A DNA stretch of 64,000 nt from Psettodes erumei (Eukaryota; Chordata; Actinopteri; Pleuronectiformes; Psettodidae): positions 2,799,001 to 2,863,000 of the forward strand of contig JAFBJZ010000827.1 of NCBI GenBank assembly GCA_016785225.1, in the 5' to 3' direction. Below are positions 1 to 10,537 of this stretch, one piece after another (the first letter of the stretch is position 1; every line of letters begins with the position of its first letter). The notes below the pieces were generated by a model, which made no database searches, was not told the DNA's origin, and was given only the letters and a program-made list of their open reading frames with translations. The position numbers and the translations under genes were made by a program.

Positions 1-733
1 GCCACTATGACGGTCCACTCATTATTTTGGAACCATTCAAAACATTGGTACTTCTATAACTGCCAGCACCACATTAAAGGATTTAATAGAGTGAAGTGAG
101 GCCTGCAAACTGAAAATGAATGAAAGAAAATCTTTTATCAGTCTTTTTGTCAACTGAATTATCTATCTAATTGTAATTATAGTTCACTGCTGCTCTACAT
201 TTTAATCCCTAAATGCTTTTTTTTCTTTAACCAATCTCTTTTCAGATTAATACATTATGCACCGTGTCAGTCACAATAAGTAGCTCTTGGACTTTATCAA
301 AGAAAACAATCATTCATCTGTTTTTTTTCTTTACACAACCACAGTAACCAACCAAAATATTTTTGAAAGAGGTATGAATTATGGTATTAGTATATGCAAT
401 CTCAATAAACTTTACTACAAATACATGATATTTGAACAACGTAAGAAGTGAAAGAGTTGTAAAGTGCATTTCTTTTTTTTTAATCAATAAGAACAGACCT
501 TTCTATGAGGGTCATGAAGGAACTCTTGCACATCTCCTCCCTGCACAAACAGCAAGAAGAGCTGCTCCGCTGCCATGATCTTACTGGGTTCTTAGCGTGT
601 GACCCATGTCACGGGCCTCACGGCCTGATGGACACAGCTGTCTTGCTGCAGGCAAAAAGGAGCAAGGAGGGATAGTGGGAAAAGACACAGACAGGAAAAA
701 GGAGAAAGAGAGAGAGGGAGGGCAAGCGATTTT

Positions 734-735
<2 letters not shown>

Positions 736-764
<29 letters not shown>
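736..764. repeat. (TG)n microsatellite
   Basis: An uninterrupted TG dinucleotide run of about 14 units. It creates artificial Cys-Val or Thr-His repeats in the reading frames that cross it. Confidence 0.95.
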
Positions 765-767
<3 letters not shown>

Positions 768-3588
768 GTGGCAGTGTTGATTGTCCTCTGGCACTTTCTG
801 GGGCATGTGCCCGCCTCAGCATGGCATCCCACTTATTCAGCGCCCCATGTCGACCCCACGAAAAACTCCACACAAAAACAAAAAAGTAAAGTCACACAAA
901 CGCTTGCGACACAGAAGGGAACAGCACCTCTCACGTTGCCCACCATTGCACCATATAGTGCACCAAGACACACATACACAACACTTGGCCAGTAACACCG
1001 TGGCACACAAACACGGGTACTGGGTCTGAACACCGCACTGCAACACGATGAAACATAGCTGGTGAAGTCACCGGATGCCATAAAGGAAGGCACACTAACA
1101 TCCCATGGGACATCCTAAACAATGGAATGAGCACAAATGCCACAAGACTTGGCTGAAAGTTTGGGAAACAAGATAATGGCCATAACTGTAAAATACAGTC
1201 ATATATTGAAACTTACAAACATTAGAAATATCGTTTTGTGGATTTTAATTTAGACTGCATGCAAAACAAAGGCAGCTGTATTTATAAAGGTTTTAGGCTG
1301 TGTCTAGGGATGGATCATGATATTAATAAGACTATGTTCATTTTTGGATATACAGTACATCCTTACAGTTTGCTAGAAATTTAGAAAATTCTAAGAAAAA
1401 TTTTTGCATGATAATAAAACAACACAGTGCCATTGAAAGTCAGCAAATGATTATATCAAAAGAGCGCCCTTCAGCTCTACTTGAATCTCCACAGAATGTA
1501 ATGTGTTCTCCTCATCCACAGTAAACTGCTGGCTCCTTGGTGAGGCCCAGTTCACCATGGACAGGGCCTCACAGAGCCAAGCAGGGGCCGGGCAGGGCCA
1601 GGGAGGCACAGAGCGCATGTTAGGAACAGACGAAAGAGCCACTCAGACTGGTGGAGAGCCACATGTGCCGGGCCGCAGAGAGAGACTCTGACACAGCTCA
1701 TGCTGTCAACACGCTGACATATACATACGCAAACATTTGTGTGGCGGTGCAGACACGCACGCAGACACACACCAGTGCACATACACACTGCAGGGCCAAG
1801 CCAATTAACACCCTGCCACAGCACAGATCATATTCGGAGCAGTGGTGGAACAGGAGGGCATATGTGGATAATCATACATGCAAATTAGATGAACAAGAAA
1901 GGCATCTAAATTCTGGCAACAACGCAGTGTCTTAAAGTAGAGACTTGAATCACTTGAATCACAAAAATGTATAATATACTTGCATAACAAGATTAATATA
2001 ACCTTACAGATGTATCCAATACAAGGAATGAAGACCCCAGTTAAAGTTAACCCTGACTGAACATGTGTGGTGACAAGCAAGTAAATGTCCATTAATTTTT
2101 ATTTAAAATTTTTTTAAAAACTACCTTTCAACTGGTTGGGCCATTAGTGCTTATAAAGAGACAAATTGAATCAACATTCAAGTGACAAAATGTGAAAGAT
2201 GGAACACTGGAGGTGCAAAAATATATTTCTTTCCCTGAAATTTGACTCCAAAACCAGAAGATGGCAACATACCTCTGGCTGAGACACCGGCCTGCCTCAC
2301 TGCTCCTTTAGTTATTTATGCATTCACATGTTCACCTAGTGCTTCATATATTTATTTTTTTATTTATTCATTTACTTGCGCTGCAATACAAACATTATAC
2401 ATCTTGAAGAGAGGAGCAGGTAAATATATTGAATTATTCACAAGGTTCCTGACTTGACTACTGGTGGTTAGTTCAAGATAAAAGCCAGACACACAAATCC
2501 CTAAGGTTGGATTTGAGTGTGTGCTGTGCATGACTGTGTATGTACACGTGTGCGTGTATGTGTGTATATTCATACCCTGTAGGTAAAGGGAGATGGGCTG
2601 GTGATGGATGGACAGTGTGGTAGCTGCAGATTTTTTTTCTTTTAAACATTCACAGTTCTGAGGAACAGTTTACTATTCCTCTGTGATTTTCTTTTTCTCT
2701 TCCTTATCCTCCTCCTCCTCTTCACTGTATCACATTTGTTACATAAATAAACGGGCAGAGGCCACGACAGGGTTCCAGCGTTAACACCCCAAAAGCAAAG
2801 ATATCAACGTCAGCCCCGACTAATGCTGAGTGGGTCTCTCTCCAACAAGACACAGCGGTGTGAATGGTAAATGAGTCTCTTAGTTACAGTAGTAAGTCCC
2901 CATCTATATGACAAGGGCTGATCCACTTTACCCACTCACAGCAATGACTGTCACTTCAAACAGACTGGGCTAAAATGAGACTATTTGCTGCGGTAAACAA
3001 TTTAATATTTGATGTACAGTACAGTGAGCACCCCTCCTCGCATCTTTTTCTCCCCTCTCCTCTGTTTGTTTTCTTATGTATGTGTGTGTGTGTGTACTGG
3101 CATAGTCAGCAAGGCTACATGAGGCAACCAAGAGCATTTAAGTGCATGCATAATCTCTCAGAGAGATGACGATGAAGAAAACATCCTGGCTGCTAAGTGA
3201 ACACTTTGATATGATGATATAGATACTTACTGAATGTGCGACAGCTGCTAGAATTAGAAAAATATTAATGCGCTGAGCACCATAAACAAATTTCTATTTA
3301 CATCCATTCTATTGATGTGCCTGCAGAAATCTTAATCTGCATATACCACTAGAGATATGTGGCAAAATGTGATTGTTTAATAATATGAGTGAATCCATTA
3401 TTTCATTGATTATTTTTGGAAATGCTAAATTACAGGAATCTATTTACAACATCAAACAGGATTCACTTTGGTGAATCCTATTTATTCTTAATAATCTTTA
3501 TAGTACGGCTAGTAGGTATGAGAGTTCTGTAAGTGACAGTCATCCACAGGCATCCATCTGAATTTCAAACTTGTACAGTTGTACAAAC

Positions 3589-3613
3589 TGTGTGTGTGTG
3601 TGTGGGGGGGGGG
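3589..3613. repeat. (TG)n followed by a poly-G run
   Basis: Eight TG units pass directly into a run of ten G. A 16-base dyad with 7-base arms lies immediately upstream at 3571-3586. Confidence 0.9.
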
Positions 3614-4386
3614 CAAGAGGAAGGAGCCAGTTGGATGGCTGAAGTGTAAGAGCTGGGAGCAGAACAATTACAGCAGTCACTTACCATCACAGTGTCTGGT
3701 TGAAGCAATGGCACAGCAGGATGCCGCAGGGCAAGAATGAAGCTTTCATCCAGCTGGTATCACAAGATCAAGCTGGTCATGCCAGAAATGACAAAACAAT
3801 ATGTTGAACCATCTAAAAGGTTTTAAACACGGATTTTGTTCTTCTTTTTTGTTGTTAATAATTGAAACCTACAAATTAGGGATATAATGGATTCACCTGT
3901 GGTTACCAGTGATGTGAAAGGGGATCAAGGATCTAGTGTCAAATCTGATACATCATTTCTGAAAATGAAGTTTCTTCCACTTGTGTTAATTTAACTTGTC
4001 TCTTTTCAACTTGATTTTTTTTTTTAACTCTCTACATGTGTCATTTGGCATCTTATGTGGTTTTGGGAATCCAACAGCAGACATGACAAACATGAAAAGT
4101 CCAAGTCACTTCTGTTTTCAAAATAAAATGTAACATTTCCAGCTAACAAAATACTTCAAGTCCAGGTGGAGAATGTGACTGGAGTGAAAAAAAGGATTCA
4201 AAAAAGAGAGACTTGACTACATGTGCCAAAATAACCACCCACAGACACGGGTATTCAAAACATAACATATCTGCATGCAAACACTCACATACACAGACAC
4301 ACACACAAAGACATTGAGAGCTGAGGCAGCTGACCGCATCTGCCCCTCGTCCTCAGGTTCAGTGGTGGCCACTCCTGCAGCCTCAC

Positions 4387-4527
4387 CTCCCCTGTCATGT
4401 CTGATTCTCCTGGTAGGATCCATCATCTGGCTGGCAGTCTGGGTGCCAGTCAGCTGCTTCCCATGGGACTCCCAGGCGATGGGGGCCGGGAGGAACTGGG
4501 CTGAAGCCTCCCCAGCCTCGGCAGCAG
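4387..4527 (-). CDS. Candidate coding exon, function unknown
   Basis: On the minus strand a strong pyrimidine-rich acceptor (ctctctgtctcccacacag) precedes a 141-base stretch that ends at a good donor (GGGGAG|gtgagg). One frame is open throughout, about 46 codons with a partial codon at each end. It is rich in Ala, Gln and Pro at the start and Arg near the end, and includes QLTGTQTASQMMD. The length is a multiple of three and both ends fall in phase 1, as in a cassette exon. No domain is recognisable. It does not join directly to the 7084-7160 candidate in this frame: that candidate leaves two bases, and the matching frame here is open for about 43 codons and then stops at TGA before the donor. 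A terminal exon in that other frame, or a pseudo-exon, are alternatives. Confidence 0.25.
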
Positions 4528-5658
4528 CTGTGTGGGAGACAGAGAGAGAGATGCGGCACAGATGTGGGAGTCTGGAGCAAACAGAAGGTAGGGCTGATTT
4601 CAACGTCGGCCATATTTGTTATTCCACCTTTTCCTGGGAGGAAGAAGCAGGCCCTTGATCTGGCTCACAGCTAAACACTTAGCTTTTGTTCCCCGAGATG
4701 AATAACTGCAAGGAGAACGATGCGCGAGAGAAAACGAGATGGAAAAGGGGAAAAAAAGAAAAGACTTGGGGCCAAAGGAGAAATCCGGTGACCAAGTGCA
4801 GAGTGAGGCCGGTCATTTTATTCCCTGCTGAGCAAGTATTAAAGAACAAGACCCTCTCAGCCGTGACACACCTTTCCCTTTGCTGCAGTTCCTTGAAGCC
4901 ATCAACAAATGCACACTCTACACTACATCACAATGCCTGCACAACAAATCAAAACATAGGAGAATAATTATTTTGGTAACTATAGAACTATGCATTTTAA
5001 TTTACAAACAAAAATCTGTTCTAGTGTTCATTCTGTAGAAGTCTATATCAAATTATATTTGTATGAACAGCAAATAAGTTTGGATTTTTTTTAAACAATA
5101 ATTGCCTTTGATGGCAGAATTTTGAAACTCTCCCGTTACATCTGCTCTGGGTGGGCAGGGATTCTGCCCACCATAAACAAACTTGCTCTGTGGACTCTCC
5201 GTGGACCCATGTGATGAATAGTACCAGTCAAAAAATCATAGCTAACGCTCATAACCAGATTTTCACAGGGAATTTTGCGCAACTTCGTTTCATCGTAACA
5301 CTATCCACCTTGTAAAAATGAACACCCTCTTCCAACAGCACAAGTGAGAAATGGGATAGTTTTCCCACTGAGTTCCCAGATGTAGGATTGCCATTGTATT
5401 CACACACCCGGTGTTAGCCCAAGACGGCACCCTCACATACAGCTCTGTCTTGGCTTTGCAGAAAAAACAAGACTGTGATATGGAAGAGGTGGCAGTGTGA
5501 AGCTGTCAGGACAAAATGCTTGTTTATACTAGAATAACCCCAAAAGCGCAGTTCAATTCGAAATCTGACAGTCTCCTCTCATATCGCATTTAAAAAACCA
5601 TTGTCCTAATAAATATTTGAGTTCCCATGATGTGCTTAATGCTTGAAAACACTCTGCA

Positions 5659-5680
5659 TGTGTGTGCGTGTGTGTGTGTG
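5659..5680. repeat. (TG)n microsatellite, one CG interruption
   Basis: TG units with a single CG interruption. Confidence 0.85.
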
Positions 5681-6112
5681 CAGTACAGCGGAGCAGACTA
5701 CATCTGCAGTAGCAAGGAAACAGGCTGTTAGCATACAGCTTTGACAACTCCATCAGGCCAGTCTCAAGGTAGCCGTCAATCACAACAAATCATCTCATCC
5801 CTCAGCGCTGCGAGGACTTCTCTCCACTACTACGCACATGACAGGCCCCTACAGCTCTATTTACCCATGCACACCCTCCCGGTGCCAATGGGTTTGTAAT
5901 TAGAAAACAGAAAAAAGAATCAGGGGGAGGGGGTAGGTGGTAAAAGTAAGTCAGTAACAAGTTTGGATACAAAGCAAGTGAATGGTGCCTTTTCACCGGC
6001 GAGGTTGGCATTTGAAGAGTGGGTTGGCACTTGCATGGTGGCAGTGCATTGAAAAGCAAAGGCATGCTCATTCATTCTCCTATTTAGAGGACAATTTGAG
6101 CGTGTGTGTTTG

Positions 6113-6114
<2 letters not shown>

Positions 6115-6144
<30 letters not shown>
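6115..6144. repeat. (TG)n microsatellite
   Basis: About 15 TG units, followed by a G-rich stretch. Confidence 0.95.
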
Positions 6145-6145
<1 letters not shown>

Positions 6146-6180
6146 CGAGGGGGGAAGGTGTGTCACACACAGCCCTGATT

Positions 6181-6530
6181 TGCAAGGCTCATTTTCAGTT
6201 ATCTATAATTAGATTAATGTGGTGATGGCATAGCACAAAGCCAGGCCCACTCCACTTCCGTCCCAGAGCATATGAATTAGGGAATAAACACTTCTCTATA
6301 TTCCAGGCAGAGAAAATGGTGGTGTGAGTGTTCAGCATACTCTTTATGATGGGGAAAGATGTTAATTGTGTGCCATTACCTCTAAACTGTTTGCTTGTTG
6401 TATTAATCACTGTGCTAATTGATGCAGAAATAAAATTGTTGCCACAGGCGAGGAAGGGAGTGAACCAGAGTCAAGGATGGCAGATAAAAGATTATCGTAG
6501 TAAACATATGGAGATGGCACTGCTTTGAAA
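6181..6530. promoter_or_regulatory. Candidate conserved noncoding element or enhancer
   Basis: A repeat-free block with several homeodomain-type words: ataattagattaat near 6205-6218, tgtattaatcac near 6397 and gctaattgatg near 6413. A GATAAAAG/ttatc pair follows near 6483-6496. No open frame in it has convincing splice sites. Such composition is typical of developmental enhancers, but conservation cannot be seen here, so the call is inferred from motif content only. Confidence 0.22.
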
Positions 6531-7083
6531 GTCTGCTCCATAATGCCCACCAGCACCACATGGGATGATGGGTGGAGTGCCAATAGCAGCAAGATCACCT
6601 AATGCAAGGTTTATGCATAATGAAACAATCGCACATTGGTCGGTCTGTCTGCACATTAACCCGGAGACAATAAATTACTGTAGAGTAATTATCTTCTCTT
6701 GTGACCAATAATGTAATATACAATTCTGCCAGTATACAATGTATAATATGTGACAACAACCTTAACCCTTCCTTTTTTAAATTCCAAAAAGGTTGAGTGA
6801 CAGTTTGCTTTTTAGAAATATAATAAGCATATACAATATAAAATATATATTGATATAAATATGAGAGGTTAAATCTAACCCAAAGGGACCCAAGCACTTA
6901 GATCACACTAAGGAGAACAGTGAAACTAACTATCCTAGGCCCCCACAGAAGAGGCCTGGAATTAAAAGCTTAAAAGCTCAGGCCCCTTCGGACCTCCCAG
7001 GATCCCTGCAGCCTCTGAAAGGAGCACAACGTTGAGTCCTCTCCAACAATAGGGTTGGACAAAAAAATATTTCATCTACAAAC

Positions 7084-7160
7084 CTGGTGCTTCCGTTGAT
7101 GCTCCAGGAGAACTTAAAGGTGATCACGTCCTCATCACGCCCTAAAGAAGTGACGTCAGG
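7084..7160 (-). CDS. Candidate internal coding exon, function unknown
   Basis: On the minus strand a long pyrimidine tract ending tctcttctgcag precedes a 77-base exon with donor CACCAG|gtttgt. Only one of its three frames is open; the other two stop within the first seven codons. The open frame starts at a codon boundary and gives 25 residues including GRDEDVITFKFSWSING, an alternating pattern that could form a beta strand and resembles real protein more than low-complexity sequence. It ends two bases into a codon. The upstream candidate at 10453-10537 ends exactly at a codon boundary, so the two join in frame. I do not recognise the family. Two consecutive phase-compatible candidates on one strand are the best evidence for a gene in this window, but a pair of pseudo-exons is still possible. 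Confidence 0.4.
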
Positions 7161-10100
7161 CTGCAGAAGAGAGAAAAGAAAGACAGCAATTTAAAGCAGA
7201 AAAAAACAATGATCAAATGGAAACTCAAACAATCAAAATGCTATTTACTATTACTATCTGAGAATAGCTTGATATTTGTTTGTGCTGCGGATAAACAGGA
7301 ATCATTAGCTCACTGATAAATTAAGCAGCTCTGGCCTCTATTTTAGGAATAGAGCCAATGAGAAACCAGTCTCCATTGCAATTATTAGCATTAAGGCATA
7401 AAAAAACTAAATAACAACAAGGGAAGCAATATTCTATAACGTTCTCCAATGTCCAGTGTTGTATTGCAATTATACAGCATCTTGAGAAAAGAGAGCAGAA
7501 ATTGCTGAGACCTCACACTACACAGATTAAAGCACTGTACATACATACTGTAAATCTACGACACATTATATTTGCTTTTAGTGTTTTATAAATTGGTAAT
7601 TACAACTCACTCTAATGACTAGTCAGATCCTTGTGTTAAGTTATTGATTTAGTCATATGTACATGCAATAACAAAGAGGGGGAGGTGGGGGGCACTTTTA
7701 ATGTGGACACACAGGCCCCCAGATATTTGTGCTACGCCCCTGCTCAGACCAATCAGAAACTTTTCACTTTCAAGTTGAGAATGGCTCATGAGTAAATCAG
7801 TCCAAAAAAATCTTCTTGTGAAGGTATTAAATTATATCCTGCTTAAATCCGCCATGAATGTGCCCATTTTTCTGAGCATCTACAAAATTCAAGTTTCTGT
7901 GTGAGATTCAGCAGGTAAAAGGATGTGCAGGTGCCAGCTAGAGGCACAGAATATTTAATGTGGGGCTGCACGCCTCCCAGCCTTACTAGCCTGTGGTGTG
8001 AACAGGGGATAAACACAGGATGCCATTTAAAGAACCATAAGTCCATAAGGAGCAGGCAGTGAATGAAGAGATTCAGAGTAGTGCTTCTGAGGCCCTCACC
8101 GGTGGACCAGCCGCTGCCTCTAAACCCACTGTGTTTTTGTATGCAGATTCCCCTTGTCAGAATTCATTTATTCAAAGGGAGTTATCTGAGAGAGCGGGTT
8201 ACGAGACAAAAATAGTCGCATTCACATTGGTCTCGAAAAACATTTGGAATGCTAATGCCATGAGAACATGCCGTTTATGTGCTTGTGTTTGCGTAAGAAT
8301 CTGATCCAGCGCTCCCTCGGCTCGCTGGCCAAGAGGCGCAGTTTGCGTAGACAGGAGAGCACTGATACCGCTTACAGGGTTCAATATTCTAAATCTGCTC
8401 TTGGGGGAACACTTTTTATATTGCCAGGAACATTTACTGCTTGAACTCAACATATGCAGCAGTTTGATCCTCTAGCAAAGCCAAGAAAAAAAATCTATAT
8501 TTTTTAAAGGGCCATTAGATCATTCTGATCACAGCCAATGTTCATACAATCGCAGCCTTGTTTATCAAAATAGATGTCCTCGGTGATGATGACAAAATTG
8601 CCTGCGCTAAACTAAGAAACGATAAATCTCCAGCCTTCTACAATAGCTTGAACCACAGCGTCACTATCTTGTTCTCTCTGTGTTGCTCTCCCTCTCCCCC
8701 GCTTTCTCTTGCTCTGCACAGGTGGTAGGAGCTTCCTGGTAGAGTCTTTCTCATTCCTTTTTGTTCCCCTCCAATTGCTGTGATCGGGAGCTGTTGATGA
8801 TGATGACAGTTCTGGCTGTCCATTGATTTGCTGTGGCCCCTAGTCGCGAGTTCACAGCAGATGACACTCTTTCTTTGACTTTAATTAGAGCTGCCCCCAT
8901 CTTCTCTTCTTCCTTGCCCTGGATGTGGTTTGACACATGAACACAAAAAGCTCCTACACAAGAAAACCTCCCTGCTAGGAAGAAGCCAACACTTTTCTAC
9001 TGGAGCTAGTATTTAGTGTCTTGACGATAAACCTGTGTGGTCAAGAAAGGGTTTTGTTTCTTGCACTATAAATAAAACAGACCAGATTCATATCATTGTG
9101 TGCAGACATGATGCAAATAAATTTTTACATTTTTGAATGTAAACACATTGACACACCCACATGCATGCAGTACGCCTGTATTTTATCCTGAACCACCTCC
9201 TGAACCAAGTCTTATAATCATAAGACAATTACTATTAAACTTGAGAGACAGCAAATTACATTCATCCTTGTATCACACCCCAAAGTCCCTGCCCTTCCCT
9301 CTGCTGTACCAAGAGATATATGGGCCTCATCTTGCCATCTGTCCCAGACATGAGCCACTCCAAACCTGGGTGGGAAAGAAGCGGAGGAAAGAGGGGGGGA
9401 GAGGGAGAGAACCCATGGTCTGGGCAGGGGTTATTATCTCAGTGGTCATGGGTCCTTGCACATATTTCATGGTTGCTCCCAGGGTGTCTTCTCACAGCCA
9501 TTAGCAAACCGTATTCATTTAAAGCACTTGCGGGTCACTAGTGGCCTGCAAGCAGCTCTTTCGGTGTTGGAAAAACAAATGTGGTAAGTAACAAATGGGA
9601 TGAGATCTGAAGGGCCATCGTAATAAAAAGAATATTCACTTCTGTTTGCTGCAACAGTGGCTTTTGCAGCATCTATTACAGTCATCTGTCTCTTCACATT
9701 TCACTGGGAAGGGGCAGCTCCTTAGCCTCTGGCAGGGGGACACAAGTCCAGATTGGGCCTCAAGACATTGACAGACAAGCCAACAGTCCTCTGTCAGGTG
9801 CTGTTAACCTGGCATTGAGTGTCTATGGCTGACAATTCCCTGTTGTTTATGTGGTGTGTCCAGTATCTTTGGCAGAAATCAGGTTTTCTGCTTATTCAAT
9901 TTGTGCTGGCTGCTGGCCTGTGAGGGAGCTCTCTGACCTTGGATTATAGAAAATTAATGATTTCACTTATTTGCTGTGGATTTTCCTTTTTTTGCATTTT
10001 TTTTACTTGCACAAGCAAAAGACAATGAGCTGACAATGCTGGTGCTTAACAAAGCAAAGTAAAATGTTGCAGTTCATGTTGCAACTTTTTCACAGACATG

Positions 10101-10452
10101 TTCTTAATTTGTATTCCAAGCATGACAGGACTGTTAATGAAGTTCATGCACTTTCTTTGTCTTTCTATGACATTTTTGGTTCAGAAACACATCCTATTGA
10201 CTAATTATTTCCTCAAACGGTAGCGCAGATGATTATGTGCATGTCAAGGTCAGCTTGTCACCTGACAACAGTATTTGTGGTGCGTTCCAGTACAACTGTT
10301 GATACAAAACATAAGGCATTAGTCAGCCTTTGTTGGTAATAGGTCTTTTTAAGTGTGTCAGGGTCAGTGAAGAAGCAGGTGGCTAAAGGTACTCCTTATT
10401 AGAAAGGGAAGGTGTAAAGCTTAAGTGAACAGCAAAACAAGAGTTGCCTTAC
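7161..10452. other. Intron-like spacer between two candidate minus-strand exons
   Basis: If the two flanking candidates are real, this is the intron between them. It has no long microsatellite. The segment 8040-8460 is repeat-free and mixed in composition, possibly regulatory. Around 7690-7742 a G-rich stretch ends in gctacgcccctg, a phrase that recalls the ends of some dispersed fish repeats, but no terminal repeat or body could be defined. A plus-strand pseudo-exon-like stretch at 9498-9583 is listed separately. Confidence 0.5.
9498..9583 (+). CDS. Weak candidate exon or pseudo-exon
   Basis: An acceptor-like gtgtcttctcacag is followed by 86 bases with a single open frame of 28 codons (ending SVLEKQM) and a near-perfect donor, TG|gtaagt. 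The other two frames stop. The opposite strand of the same stretch is also open with plausible-looking residues, which argues against either being selected. It lies inside the presumed intron of the minus-strand candidates. Confidence 0.15.
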
Positions 10453-10537
10453 CTCTTTATGATGATCTTGTAAAACTGTGATCTCATGAAGCCTCCAGAA
10501 AATGGTGGCATAAGGACTCTGTTCCATGGACATGCAA
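10453..10537 (-). CDS. Candidate internal coding exon, function unknown
   Basis: On the minus strand the acceptor atgttgtcctgcag leads into an 85-base exon with donor AAAGAG|gtaagg, a near-consensus site. After one base that completes a split codon, the frame is open for 28 codons and contains SPYATIFWRLHEITVLQ. It ends at a codon boundary and continues in phase into the candidate at 7084-7160, the next one downstream on the same strand. A second frame is also open, but it would not continue into that exon, because the only open frame there starts at a codon boundary. No domain or family was recognised. The matching phases and the aromatic-rich, non-repetitive peptide make this the best coding candidate, but it rests on splice-site and frame reasoning alone. 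Confidence 0.4.

Larger units (their letters stand above)
1..4386. other. Noncoding spacer, no gene supported
   Basis: This stretch is A/T-rich and holds TG/CA tracts near 736-764, 1740-1795, 2520-2570, 3080-3095 and 3589-3613. The open frames here, up to 129 codons, run through TG/CA repeats or overlap frames on the other strand, and none shows a domain. A donor-like GTAAGT on the minus strand, seen as cacttacc at about 3675, follows a short open frame but has only a weak acceptor. A perfect 16-base dyad lies at 3571-3586. Confidence 0.6.
4528..7083. other. Noncoding spacer with microsatellites and one enhancer-like block
   Basis: No gene is supported. The stretch holds TG microsatellites at 5659-5680 and 6115-6144 and, after the second, a repeat-free block at 6181-6530 listed separately. 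From 6820 to 6870 it is very A/T-rich. A short imperfect GGCCT-type inverted repeat surrounds 6950-6985. Confidence 0.6.

Noticed and set aside
2755..2850. Minus-strand peptide DVDIFAFGVLTLE resembling kinase subdomain IX
   Set aside because: Only about 13 residues match, no other kinase motif is adjacent, and there are no convincing splice sites.
7690..7742. Possible end of a dispersed repeat (gctacgcccctg)
   Set aside because: No terminal repeat, target duplication or internal body could be recognised.
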